The translations under genes and the position numbers were made by a program. This document shows, piece after piece, positions 41,071 through 49,673 of a stretch of 64,000 nt of DNA. The notes beneath the pieces were generated by a model. It ran no database searches. It saw only the letters and a program-made list of their open reading frames with translations, and had not been told where the DNA came from. Position 1 is the stretch's first letter. The number at the start of each line of letters is the position of its first letter. The stretch spans positions 398,169-462,168 of the forward strand of contig NZ_LFIJ01000001.1 of NCBI RefSeq assembly GCF_001187555.1, given 5' to 3'. The stretch comes from Gilvimarinus polysaccharolyticus. Lineage in GTDB: Bacteria > Pseudomonadota > Gammaproteobacteria > Pseudomonadales > Cellvibrionaceae.

Positions 41071-42141
41071 TTACGGATTCATATGGGCGCGATACTCACC
41101 TTGTCTTTCGATCATCCAGCCAGGGTACTCGGCCGCTAACCGACTGACCTTATCCAGCGCGATTAGCTCATCTTCAGTTAGACGAATACGCGCGGCGTTA
41201 ATATTATCCAGCAGTTGTTCTGGCCGTTTGGCGCCGATGATCACGCTGCTGACGGCGCGTTGTTGTAGCAACCAGGCTAAGGCCACTTGGGCGACGCTTA
41301 CGGGTTTGCCGTCGAGCGTTTTACCCGTGGCTATCTCGCGCATGGTGGCGATGACTTGACTGCCGCGTGCGCGATTTACCGGAGGAAAGTCAAACTGGGT
41401 ACGGCGGTTTTCTGCCGAGGCATCGGGGCCTTCGTATTTGCCGGATAAATACCCTCCCGCCAGCGGGCTCCAAACCATTAAGCCGATATCTTCGGACTGC
41501 AGCATAGGAATAACCTCGCGCTCTAGATCGCGCCCTACTAATGTGTAATAAGCTTGCAGCGATACGATAGGGCAAAGCCGGCGAACCGCTGCAATGCCTA
41601 CCGCTTTAACCACTTGCCAAGCGGCCCAGTTGGAGAGGCCAATATGGTGGATGTGGCCTTGTTGCACCAAGGTGTTCAGCGCTTCGAGTGTTTCGGTTAT
41701 GGGGGTTGCAGGGTCAAACCCGTGTATTTGATAAAGATCGATATAGTCGGTTTGCAATCGTTTAAGGCTAGCTTTGCACTGGTTAATAATATGTCCGCGC
41801 GATGCTCCGCGATGATTTGGCCCTGGGCCCATTGGGGCTAACACTTTGGTGGCGAGCACGATGTCCTCGCGCGGGATATTAAGATTTTTTAGGGTTTGGC
41901 CGAGAATTTTCTCGCTGTTGCCACCGCCATACACATTAGCGGTGTCGATAAAGTTAATACCGTGTGCCAAGGCTAACTCGACCAGCTCGTCGGCATCGCG
42001 CTGTTGCAACTTGCCGATTTTTCCCCACATGTCATCGCCACCGCCAAAGGTCATAGTGCCAAGGCAAAATTCGGATACAAACAAGCCCGAGCCACCTAAG
42101 GTGCGCATAGTGAGTAGAGCGTTTTGTGATGCTGTTGCCAT
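41071..42141 (-). CDS. Aldo/keto reductase
   Basis: The 356-residue cytosolic NADPH-dependent oxidoreductase belongs to the AKR superfamily. Catalytic residues are D66 and Y71 in FIDTANVYGGG and K99 in VLATKV, with His in the DLYQIHGFDP segment. The phosphate-binding end VIIGAKRPEQLLDN marks cofactor binding. Substrates of this subgroup are mixed aldehydes and sugars. It is divergent from an AraC regulator that probably controls it. Confidence 0.92.
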   Translation of the reverse strand: MATASQNALLTMRTLGGSGLFVSEFCLGTMTFGGGDDMWGKIGKLQQRDADELVELALAHGINFIDTANVYGGGNSEKILGQTLKNLNIPREDIVLATKVLAPMGPGPNHRGASRGHIINQCKASLKRLQTDYIDLYQIHGFDPATPITETLEALNTLVQQGHIHHIGLSNWAAWQVVKAVGIAAVRRLCPIVSLQAYYTLVGRDLEREVIPMLQSEDIGLMVWSPLAGGYLSGKYEGPDASAENRRTQFDFPPVNRARGSQVIATMREIATGKTLDGKPVSVAQVALAWLLQQRAVSSVIIGAKRPEQLLDNINAARIRLTEDELIALDKVSRLAAEYPGWMIERQGEYRAHMNP

Positions 42142-42358
42142 TGGGGCTACCTCGCAATAGTGATGAATACCGTTTTGGGTGTGACACCGTTATATTAAGA
42201 GCGGCGCGCGATAAGCGGTAGCCAGAAGCTCTCGCATTTATGCACAATCCTATCAAATCGTGTTTTGATGGCTCCTGTGCCCGAGTCATCGGCGTACACT
42301 GTATGACGGTTAGTTGGGCCTTATAGCGCCGTGTATTTATAAGAGGTAGAGCGAATTA

Positions 42359-43267
42359 ATGAGAAACGACGAGCGCTTGGAATTGGCAACGTTGCAAACA
42401 TTGGTAGAGCAGCAATGGTTGAGCGGTGGCCATGAGTGCGCTATTGATGGATTGCGCCTGACGCGGGCAAGTGAGCCCAGTGGCACTATTCGCGCCGTCT
42501 ACCAAAGCTCTTTTTGTTTGGTGTTGCAGGGCGGTAAATCCAGTGCCATTGGCCAGACCGCGCTGGAGTATTATGCCGGACAGTGCTTAGTCGCTTCGGT
42601 TAATGTGCCGGTTAACTCACGTATTGTTCAAGCCAGTGCCAAGCGACCTTATGTGGCGCTGAGCTTATCGATTGATCCGGTGATGCTGTCGGAGTTGCTG
42701 TTGGCGCACCCCGAGGTGCCGCATAATCGTGTAAGGCAAGTGGCTTTGGTAAAAGGTGCGGCTCCGCCTGAGGTGCTCGATCCTCTCATACGCTTGTTGG
42801 AGCTTTGTCAGCGGCCGCAAGATCAAGCTGTACTTGAGCCGCTTATCCGCCGTGAAATCTGCTGGCGTCTGTTGTGTTCGCCGATGGGCGCGGCATTGCA
42901 GCAGGTGGGGTTGCAGGACAGCGAAACTGCTCGTATCGGCAAAGTTACCGCTTGGATGCGGGCCAATTACTCTCAAGCGTTTAAAGTGGCTGATTTGGCC
43001 GATATGACGTCTATGAGTCCGGCATCATTTTACCGTCATTTTAAAGCTATTACGCAAATGACACCGGTTCAGTTTCAAAAGCAAGTACGGCTACAAGAGG
43101 CTCGGCGATTGTTGTTAAGCGAGTATGAGGTGGCGGGTGTTGGCTATAAAGTCGGTTACGAAAGTCCATCGCAGTTTAGCCGCGATTACCGCAAGTTTTT
43201 TGGTGCGCCGCCGGGCAAAGACGCGGCTATTATGCGCTCTAGTGTGGCGATAGAAAGTAGGGCCTGA
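42359..43267 (+). CDS. AraC-family transcriptional regulator
   Basis: The 302-residue protein has the AraC_N (PF06719-type) ligand domain at about 20-190, with SSFCLVLQGGKSS, LVASVNVPVNSRI and CWRLLCSPMG. The C-terminal double HTH has FKVADLADMTSMSPASFYRHFK and GYESPSQFSRDYRKFFGAPP. The 217-bp gap to the divergent aldo/keto reductase is the likely control region. This pairing is frequent in proteobacteria. Confidence 0.92.
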   Translation: MRNDERLELATLQTLVEQQWLSGGHECAIDGLRLTRASEPSGTIRAVYQSSFCLVLQGGKSSAIGQTALEYYAGQCLVASVNVPVNSRIVQASAKRPYVALSLSIDPVMLSELLLAHPEVPHNRVRQVALVKGAAPPEVLDPLIRLLELCQRPQDQAVLEPLIRREICWRLLCSPMGAALQQVGLQDSETARIGKVTAWMRANYSQAFKVADLADMTSMSPASFYRHFKAITQMTPVQFQKQVRLQEARRLLLSEYEVAGVGYKVGYESPSQFSRDYRKFFGAPPGKDAAIMRSSVAIESRA

Positions 43268-43316
43268 CAATGAGTCAGTTTGAAGACTGTTTAGCGTATA
43301 AAAAGCTGGAGTAAAT

Positions 43317-43724
43317 ATGCCGTATCCCATCAACGGGTCATGTCAGTGTGGCGGCGTTACTTATCAATTATTATTCGAGCCGTTGATGATTATGGCGTGT
43401 CATTGCAACGCGTGCCAAAAACTCTCGACCAGTGCCTTTAGCATTACAGCTGTGGTCGCGGCGGAGTCGGTTGAGTTTAACGGGGTAATGACTGAGTGGC
43501 GTAGAACCGCCGATAGCGGCAAGATCAATGGCGCGATGTTTTGCCCCACCTGCGGTAACCGAATTTATCATTTTAATCCGCAAGAGTCCGATAAAATTAA
43601 ACTTAAGCCCGCTAATTTGTCGGATACCAGTATTATTAAGCCGACGGCACATGTATGGGTGAGTGAAAAGCAAGATTGGTATGATATTCCCGAAGGCGTT
43701 GCGGTATACGATAAGCAGCCTTGA
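43317..43724 (+). CDS. GFA-family (glutathione-dependent formaldehyde-activating-like) zinc protein
   Basis: The 135-residue protein has the GFA/CENP-V fold with zinc-binding Cys pairs: GSCQCGG at the N-terminus, CHCNACQK near residue 24, and FCPTCGNRIY near residue 76. GFA was named for accelerating glutathione-formaldehyde adduct formation, but most members lack tested activity. It lies 46 nt ahead of the metallo-beta-lactamase gene. Confidence 0.9.
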   Translation: MPYPINGSCQCGGVTYQLLFEPLMIMACHCNACQKLSTSAFSITAVVAAESVEFNGVMTEWRRTADSGKINGAMFCPTCGNRIYHFNPQESDKIKLKPANLSDTSIIKPTAHVWVSEKQDWYDIPEGVAVYDKQP

Positions 43725-43770
43725 GTCGGCATACACTACCGTATCTGTTAGCGTTACATTACGAGTTACT

Positions 43771-44490
43771 ATGAAAAAGACATTTGTATTTTTATTGATT
43801 GTTATTGTGTTGCCCGCGTTTGCCCAAAGCGAAAAGTCACTTGAGATTCGTCCGTTAACGCCGAACGTTTACTTACATACCTCTTTCAAACAGATTGAAG
43901 GCTATGGTTTGGTTGACTCCAACGGACTCATCGTCATCGATGGGGAGGATGCTTATCTGATAGACACCCCCTGGTCTGAGGCAGATACTCAGCAGCTTCT
44001 CTCTTGGCTTGCGGATAGAGGCTATAAGCTTATGGCAAGTGTTTCGACGCATTCTCATGAAGATCGCACCGCAGGTATTAAGATGCTTAACGCCATGTCG
44101 GTGCCCACCTATACATCGCAGTTAACTCAAACACTGCTTGAGCGTGACGACCGGTCGTTACCCACCCATGCTTTTGCGGGCGATGAATTTACTCTGGGCG
44201 GTGGGCTTATCGAACTCTATTATCCGGGGGCGGGGCATACCCAGGATAATATCGTTGCCTGGCTGCCCAACAGCAATCTATTGTTTGGTGGCTGCCTAGT
44301 AAGAGCCCACGAATGGGAAGGACTAGGTTACGTGGGAGAGGCTTCCATTAGCGTATGGGCCGACTCGATTCGAAATATTAAAGCGAGGGAGTATGCGATT
44401 GATCTACTTGTTCCCGGACATGGAAAAGTAGGTGGCGCCGGGATTCTCGATCACACCATTAAACTTGCCGAGGCTGCACATAAAAAATAG
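43771..44490 (+). CDS. Subclass B1 metallo-beta-lactamase
   Basis: ATG at 43771 gives a 239-residue precursor with a signal peptide (about 1-18, PAFA). The full B1 zinc set is present: H94, H96 and D98 in STHSHEDRTAG, H156 in GAGHTQDN, C175 in FGGCLV and H217 in VPGHGKVG. These equal His116, His118, Asp120, His196, Cys221 and His263 in standard numbering. B1 enzymes hydrolyse penicillins, cephalosporins and carbapenems in the periplasm. Neighbours are ordinary chromosomal genes with no transposase or integron site adjacent, so it appears to be resident. Substrate range cannot be read from the sequence. Confidence 0.9.
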   Translation: MKKTFVFLLIVIVLPAFAQSEKSLEIRPLTPNVYLHTSFKQIEGYGLVDSNGLIVIDGEDAYLIDTPWSEADTQQLLSWLADRGYKLMASVSTHSHEDRTAGIKMLNAMSVPTYTSQLTQTLLERDDRSLPTHAFAGDEFTLGGGLIELYYPGAGHTQDNIVAWLPNSNLLFGGCLVRAHEWEGLGYVGEASISVWADSIRNIKAREYAIDLLVPGHGKVGGAGILDHTIKLAEAAHKK

Positions 44491-44511
44491 CGTGGTTTAG
44501 CATTGGTTAAG

Positions 44512-45414
44512 CTAGCTTATCGGGATGGCATTTAAACGTTGTTGCAGTGGCCCCACGACAGCATCTAAAAACTGTCGCACTCGCGGTGATAACAAGTGGC
44601 TATGGGGAAACACAAACTGTACCGGCAGTGCTGGGGCATTATATTCGGTTAGCAGCGCGACTAAGGTGCCGTTTTCTAGATCTTGTTGCGCTTGGTAGCC
44701 CAGTACTCGGCAAATCCCTAGTCCGTCGCGGGCCGCTGCTAGCCCAGTATCGATTTGATTAGCGCTGACCACAGGGTGAATGCGCTGCTGCCAAACTTCA
44801 CCTTCAACCTGAAACTGCCATACCTCTCCATTAGGTGCGAAGCACACGGTTGGCCATTCTGATAACTGCTTCGGGTGGCTGGGTTTACCGCGTTGCGCTA
44901 TCAGGGCTGGGCTTGCACAGAGTAAGTAGGGCGTGCTGCCTATGGATCGGGCCACCAGAGAAGAGTCGGCTAGCTGGCCTATACGCAGTGCGAGGTCAAA
45001 GCCTTCTTCAAGCACATTCACGACGGTATCGGTCAAGCTCAGCTCTGCATTCATGCTGGGGTTTTCTTTTAGCCACTGGTTAAGCAGTGGTGCGATATAC
45101 AAACGGCCAAACATCACCGGCGCGGTAATGGACAGCTTGCCCGTCGGAGCTGTTCGGCGGTTGTCGAGTTGTAGCTCTGTGGTTTGTATATCCGCCAGGA
45201 TACGGCGACACAGTTGCAAATACTCGTGCCCTTCATCGGTGAGGGCGATACGTCGAGTACTGCGGTTAAGTAGGCGAACACCAAGGTGCTGCTCTAAGGC
45301 GGCGAGGGTTCGCACGATAGCCGCTGGAGATCGGTCTAGCTTATCGGCGGCGGCAGACAGGCTACCTTGGTCCACGATTGCGACAAAGACACTCATGGCT
45401 TTGAGTTTGTCCAT
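44512..45414 (-). CDS. LysR-family transcriptional regulator
   Basis: The 300-residue protein starts with the LysR winged HTH (MSVFVAIVDQGSLSAAADKL, LEQHLGVRLLNRSTRR), followed by a two-lobed ligand domain. The N-terminus resembles the CrgA/AaeR-like group. It is divergent from the VOC-GST gene pair, which it probably controls, with an inverted repeat in the 131-bp gap. Confidence 0.93.
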   Translation of the reverse strand: MDKLKAMSVFVAIVDQGSLSAAADKLDRSPAAIVRTLAALEQHLGVRLLNRSTRRIALTDEGHEYLQLCRRILADIQTTELQLDNRRTAPTGKLSITAPVMFGRLYIAPLLNQWLKENPSMNAELSLTDTVVNVLEEGFDLALRIGQLADSSLVARSIGSTPYLLCASPALIAQRGKPSHPKQLSEWPTVCFAPNGEVWQFQVEGEVWQQRIHPVVSANQIDTGLAAARDGLGICRVLGYQAQQDLENGTLVALLTEYNAPALPVQFVFPHSHLLSPRVRQFLDAVVGPLQQRLNAIPIS

Positions 45415-45456
45415 AACAGGCCCTGTTACAGCGTGTGAGATTGGATTTGTGTAAAA

Positions 45457-45477
45457 AGCTGAATAAAGATATCAGCT
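45457..45477. promoter_or_regulatory. Inverted repeat, candidate LysR binding site
   Basis: AGCTGA (45457-45462) and TCAGCT (45472-45477) are separated by 9 bp and lie between the divergent lysR and VOC genes. LysR sites are typically interrupted dyads of this size. Confidence 0.5.
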
Positions 45478-45545
45478 AACCAGTATTTATTGAATCCTTT
45501 TAAGCGTGTCTACTTGCTATACACATCAGACATTCGGAGTCGGTA

Positions 45546-45980
45546 ATGAGACAACCCCAAGTTATTCGTCAATTTGATCATGTGGGTATTCGGGTCAGTG
45601 ACCGACAACAAGCGGTGGCTTTCTATGAGCGGCTTGGGTTTCGGGAGGTGCGTCGCTTTGAGCAATACGAAGCTAATGAGATGGAGACCGCAGACGGTGT
45701 GCGTATTAATTTGATTTTTAATGCGGCACGTTTAGCCCATGGCCGAAACGTATTGCTGGACGAACCCATTAAGCTGCCCGGTGTGACCCACGCGGCATTT
45801 GTTGTCGATGACCTGTACGAATTAAAGGACTGGCTTGATCGGGCGGGCATTATCGTTACCGAAGGTATTCATCGTTTGGGGGCGCGCCGAATCACTCTGT
45901 TTATTCGCGACCCCGACCGCAATGTACTGGAGTTTAATCAGTTAATGCCTGAGTCGGTGAGTGCCGCCCAAAGCCAATAA
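45546..45980 (+). CDS. VOC-family (glyoxalase/bleomycin resistance-like) protein
   Basis: The 144-residue protein has the vicinal-oxygen-chelate fold: QFDHVGIRVSDRQQAVAFYERLGF at the N-terminus, THAAFVVDDL in the middle and LFIRDPDRNVLEFNQ at the end, giving the usual His/Glu metal positions. The chemistry may be a dioxygenase, a glutathione transfer or a lyase. The GST gene follows after 24 nt, so a role in detoxifying an aldehyde or aromatic compound is plausible. Confidence 0.88.
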   Translation: MRQPQVIRQFDHVGIRVSDRQQAVAFYERLGFREVRRFEQYEANEMETADGVRINLIFNAARLAHGRNVLLDEPIKLPGVTHAAFVVDDLYELKDWLDRAGIIVTEGIHRLGARRITLFIRDPDRNVLEFNQLMPESVSAAQSQ

Positions 45981-46004
45981 ACGATCACTTGAGGAAATGT
46001 TTTT

Positions 46005-46613
46005 ATGAGGCTATATGATTTGGAATTGTCCGGTAACTGCTACAAGGTTCGTTTGTTTGCCGCTTTAGCCGGTATTGAGTTGCAGCGAGTTCTGGTAGAC
46101 GTACCGAGCGGCGCGCACAAACAGCCACCGTTTATTGATCTTAATCCTTGGGGGCAGGTTCCGGTGCTCACAGACGGTGAGGTTGTTTTACGTGATTCTC
46201 AGGCGATTTTGCTTTACTTGGCTCGTCAATATGGCGGCAACCAATGGTGGCCAGATGGCGCGGCTCAGCAAGCAGAGGTGATGCAATGGCTGTCGACGGC
46301 CGCGGGTGAGGTTCACAGTGGCCCAAATGCTGCCCGCTTGATTGATAAATTTGGCGTCCCGCTAAATAAAGAGCGTGCGTTGGAGATCAGCGCACAGCTG
46401 CTGCCACTGATCGAGCAACACTTGAATAAGCAGAGCTGGTTGGCACTCGGTCGCCCAACTATTGCCGACTGCGCGGTGTACCCATATATAGCATTAGGGT
46501 GGGAGGGCGGTGTAACGCTTGAGCAATACCCTGCGATTCAAGCATGGATAGAGCGGCTGATGGCTCTGCCTGGGTATATGGGTATGCCAGGGGTCGATCA
46601 TTACCATGGGTGA
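46005..46613 (+). CDS. Glutathione S-transferase
   Basis: The 202-residue protein has an N-terminal thioredoxin-like domain (MRLYDLELSGNCYKVRLFAAL, PWGQVPVLTDGEVVLRDSQAIL with the cis-Pro and SQ/DSQA glutathione site) and a helical C-terminal domain (RPTIADCAVYPYI with the conserved N-capping Asp). GAGG precedes the ATG. It forms a unit with the upstream VOC gene. Confidence 0.92.
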   Translation: MRLYDLELSGNCYKVRLFAALAGIELQRVLVDVPSGAHKQPPFIDLNPWGQVPVLTDGEVVLRDSQAILLYLARQYGGNQWWPDGAAQQAEVMQWLSTAAGEVHSGPNAARLIDKFGVPLNKERALEISAQLLPLIEQHLNKQSWLALGRPTIADCAVYPYIALGWEGGVTLEQYPAIQAWIERLMALPGYMGMPGVDHYHG

Positions 46614-46695
46614 TTATAAGCTAACAAAATAAGAATTGTGTTGGCCGTGGAAGAGCGGCCGAGTATATGGCGGGTGATAAGCGCAACGTCAATAA

Positions 46696-47184
46696 CTACC
46701 CGTTAGATGATGTAACGCGGTTTTGGTAGATTTTTAGCGCTGCGACAATGGCCATAAAAAACAGTAGATGTAATACAAATTTAGCGTCTACATTAAAATT
46801 TAAATCGGGTAGTTGATCGGTGTGAATCTTTTGCCAAGAAACAAGCTGGACAATAATGGCATTGGCCGGCGGCGCTATAATGGTTGTTAGCCATGAAAAT
46901 ATTAAGGTAAGCATTGCAATGTATCGCAAGCGCGTTGTAGCCAACATAACGATGCCGATCAATAAGCCGTAAAAAACAGAAATAGCCATGTGTGCAATCC
47001 AAGCTATGGTTATCGCTGCGCTGCTATTCCAGTTGCCAAGTTTTTGATACGCCGCTGCATGTCGGCTTGTTAGGGTGTCCATGCCAAACAATGGTTGCAC
47101 CATGATAAACACAATGCCTACCAGGGCGCCTATAATACAAGCGGCCAGTAACACGTGTGCTCGCTGAATATTTTTATTTGGCAT
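46696..47184 (-). CDS. Integral membrane hypothetical protein, four TM segments
   Basis: ATG at 47184 (MPNKNIQR) with AAGAGAA upstream gives 162 residues; an in-frame start at 47232 would add 16. Four hydrophobic segments are seen: HVLLAACIIGALVGIVFIMV, AITIAWIAHMAISVFYGLLIGIV, YIAMLTLIFSWLTTIIAPP and FVLHLLFFMAIVAALKIY. I recognise no family. It may sit in the same transcript as the neighbouring GST-family gene yghU. Confidence 0.72.
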   Translation of the reverse strand: MPNKNIQRAHVLLAACIIGALVGIVFIMVQPLFGMDTLTSRHAAAYQKLGNWNSSAAITIAWIAHMAISVFYGLLIGIVMLATTRLRYIAMLTLIFSWLTTIIAPPANAIIVQLVSWQKIHTDQLPDLNFNVDAKFVLHLLFFMAIVAALKIYQNRVTSSNG

Positions 47185-47329
47185 AGGTTCTCTTAATAGT
47201 ATTGTTTGTGCGTTAACTTGTAAGGTGCGCAAAGCACCGATGCCGACTGAAGGATTAAGTAATAAGGCTGGTCGCTTTGGTATAAGTGGGCCGTGGCGGC
47301 CCCCTTATTAATCATTCACGTTAAGGCGG

Positions 47330-48187
47330 TTAAACTGGCTTTAATGCTAACACCTTATCAATATCTTCTGCGCTGTGACGATTTTCAAGCTGCTCCCAAG
47401 GTTCGCCCCAACTGCGATTGACAATGCTGCCGCGTTGTACCGCAGTACGCGCTAACATTGCTTTAGCCCAACATTGTACGTGACTGTATTCGTGTACTTG
47501 GAGGAAGTCTTTGGCATCGTATAGGTTACCAAGTGCTAAGTTTCCATACCAAGGCCAAATGGCGATGTCGGCAATACTAAGTTCATTGCCGGCTACAAAT
47601 TCATGATTGGCCAATTGTTTATCCAAAACATCTAGCTGACGTTTGGTTTCCATGGTGAAGCGGTTAATGGCATATTCAAATTTTTCTGGGGCATAGGCAT
47701 AAAAATGACCAAAACCGCCGCCTAAATAAGGCGCAGAGCCGTGCAGCCAAAAAAGCCAATTAAAAACGTGTATCCGTTTCGCGCCGTCTTTTGGGAGTAG
47801 GGCGTCAAATTTCTCGGCAAGATAAACCAAAATTGAGGCCGATTCAAAAATAGGTTCGGCTGTTTCGCTTGCGTGATCGACCAGTGCTGGAATCTTAGAG
47901 TTTGGGTTTAATGCCACAAACCCAGATGAAAATTGGTCACCGTTTCCAATGTTAATCATGTGGGCATCGTATTCGGCATTTTTCCCCAATGCTAATAGCT
48001 CTTCTAGCATGATGGTGATTTTCTGGCCGTTTGGTGTGCCCATTGAATACAGCTGTAAAGCATGTTTGCCAATAGGTAACGTTTTTTCATGGGTTGCCCC
48101 AGAAATCGGACGATTTACGCTGGCCCAGGCGCCACCATTGTCATCATTGTGAGTCCAGATTTTGGGTGGGGTGTATTGATTTTCCAT
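47330..48187 (-). CDS. yghU: YghU-type glutathione S-transferase / disulfide-bond oxidoreductase
   Basis: ATG at 48187 (MENQYTPPKIW) is 6 nt after GGAGG; an earlier ATG at 48193 lies directly against the same site. The 285-residue protein follows E. coli YghU closely, with VNRPISGATHEKTLPIGKH, QLYSMGTPNGQKITIMLEE, NPNSKIPALVDH and FNWLFWLHGSAPYLGGGFGHFY. YghU binds two glutathiones and reduces disulfides. Physiological targets are unknown. Confidence 0.93.
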   Translation of the reverse strand: MENQYTPPKIWTHNDDNGGAWASVNRPISGATHEKTLPIGKHALQLYSMGTPNGQKITIMLEELLALGKNAEYDAHMINIGNGDQFSSGFVALNPNSKIPALVDHASETAEPIFESASILVYLAEKFDALLPKDGAKRIHVFNWLFWLHGSAPYLGGGFGHFYAYAPEKFEYAINRFTMETKRQLDVLDKQLANHEFVAGNELSIADIAIWPWYGNLALGNLYDAKDFLQVHEYSHVQCWAKAMLARTAVQRGSIVNRSWGEPWEQLENRHSAEDIDKVLALKPV

Positions 48188-48382
48188 TCTCATCCTCCAG
48201 TTGGGTGTATGAATTCACAAGACTTAAAGCATCTAGTGGCAAAAATATAACGGCAAAATAGTTACGCGTTAAAAACCGCCAAGGGTGCTCAGCGTTATGT
48301 TTTTGCCACAGAACTTTGTGACTAAAAGTCCTGTGGCAGGGCAGCGCATTATTAGTGTGCTGTTTTGTCGAATGGTTAGATA

Positions 48383-48934
48383 TTACTTTTTATCCCAAGC
48401 AAATGCTTTAAATGCATCGTCTATAGGTGTTTTGGCAATGTGGTTGGTGTAGTTGCTCATTACTTTTTGGCTGAGACCTAAAATAACGTCCAAAACATTT
48501 TGCTGGGTATAACCCGCTGCATAAAAATCATCTAATTGCTTAGTTTCAAGCTCGCCACGTTGACGCACCATCGCCAGTGTGAAATCGCGTAAGGCTTCTA
48601 GCTTGGCGCTCGGTAATTTTGTCTCATCGCGCAAGGCATTACTGATCTCGTCCGATACTTTCATGGATTTAGCGATACCGGTGTGTGCGGGTACGCAGTA
48701 ATGGCACGCATGCTCAACATTAATGGTTTGCCATACTACGGTTTTCTCGTCTGCATTAAAGCTGCTATTAACAAATAAGTTATGCAGTACTTGATAACCT
48801 TCAAGCAGACCGGGAGATTCGGCCATTACGGCATGCAAGCCAGGAATCATGCCAAAGGCTTTTTGTGATCCTGCGAGCAGAGGTTTGGCGGCATCGGGTG
48901 CGCTGTTTTGATCGTGCAGAGTAAAAGTGGTCAT
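48383..48934 (-). CDS. Carboxymuconolactone decarboxylase / AhpD-like protein
   Basis: ATG at 48934 with AAAGGAT upstream gives 183 residues; the frame also opens at 48964. The AhpD-like helical fold carries the redox motif EHACHYCVPAHTG with C77, C80 and H84. Such proteins act as alkylhydroperoxidase-type reductants or decarboxylases. It is divergent from a TetR-type gene, with two near-identical palindromes between them, so repression by that TetR is very likely. Confidence 0.9.
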   Translation of the reverse strand: MTTFTLHDQNSAPDAAKPLLAGSQKAFGMIPGLHAVMAESPGLLEGYQVLHNLFVNSSFNADEKTVVWQTINVEHACHYCVPAHTGIAKSMKVSDEISNALRDETKLPSAKLEALRDFTLAMVRQRGELETKQLDDFYAAGYTQQNVLDVILGLSQKVMSNYTNHIAKTPIDDAFKAFAWDKK

Positions 48935-48948
48935 GGGGTTATCCTTTT

Positions 48949-48964
48949 TTGAGTGATCGTTCAA
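48949..48964. promoter_or_regulatory. TetR operator copy 1
   Basis: TTGAGTGATCGTTCAA is an imperfect palindrome centred on GATC. Its reverse complement differs from the copy at 49010-49025 by one base. It lies 15 bp before the AhpD-like start codon, overlapping its expected promoter. Confidence 0.75.
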
Positions 48965-49009
48965 TAATGGTGGATGTTAGTTGCATCTAAGGTCATCGTC
49001 AAGTTAAAA

Positions 49010-49025
49010 TTGAGCGATCACTCAA
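49010..49025. promoter_or_regulatory. TetR operator copy 2
   Basis: TTGAGCGATCACTCAA lies 49 bp before the tetR start and 61 bp from copy 1. Two matching sites in a divergent gap suit autoregulation plus control of the AhpD-like gene. Confidence 0.75.
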
Positions 49026-49073
49026 ATTAAGTTTTGGCCGGCGTTACTAAGGCCTTTCATTCGAGAACTTACA

Positions 49074-49673
49074 ATGGCACGCACAGCTCGTTTTGATCGC
49101 CAGGTCGCCTTAAATAAAGCGGTTGAATTATTTTGGTCGCGAGGTTATTACGCCTCATCTATGAAGCATATTGAGAAAGCGCTGGATATGCGCCCCGGCA
49201 GTCTCTACGCCACGTTTGGCAGTAAGGGCGGGTTGTTTGCTGAGGCGTTAGAGGCTTACGCTGCGCGCGCGGGTGACGAGTTTGATCAAATTATTGCGCA
49301 AGCTCCAAGCATTGTCGATGGCTTAAAGTGCTATTTGCGCTCATTTGCCAAGCCTTGCGAGAGCGATGAAGAGCCACCGGCGCAAGCCTGTATGCTCATT
49401 AAGACCTTGCTTGAAGTGAATGGCGAAGATGCCGAGCTTCGCAGTCAAGTTGACACGATACTGGCAAGCATCGAGCAAAGATTGTGCGAAGCATTGCAGC
49501 AGGCTCAAGCCGTAGGGGAGTTAAGTGGCGATGTGGAATGCTCTCGGCTTGCCCGCTTACTACAAACACAAGTGATTGGCTTGCGGGCTTTTGCCGAGCG
49601 GCGGGTACCTAATGAGCAGATTGTGGCGCTGGCCGAGGACATGACCGATATGCTGGATGCTTATCGAATCTGA
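49074..49673 (+). CDS. TetR-family transcriptional regulator
   Basis: The 199-residue protein has an N-terminal HTH (ALNKAVELFWSRGYYASSMKHIEKALDMRPGSLYATFGSKGGLF) and a helical ligand domain of the TetR_C_16/YcdC-like kind. It contains CMLIKTLLEV with a Cys that could be redox-sensitive. It is divergent from the AhpD-like gene and should bind the two GATC-centred palindromes. Confidence 0.92.
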   Translation: MARTARFDRQVALNKAVELFWSRGYYASSMKHIEKALDMRPGSLYATFGSKGGLFAEALEAYAARAGDEFDQIIAQAPSIVDGLKCYLRSFAKPCESDEEPPAQACMLIKTLLEVNGEDAELRSQVDTILASIEQRLCEALQQAQAVGELSGDVECSRLARLLQTQVIGLRAFAERRVPNEQIVALAEDMTDMLDAYRI

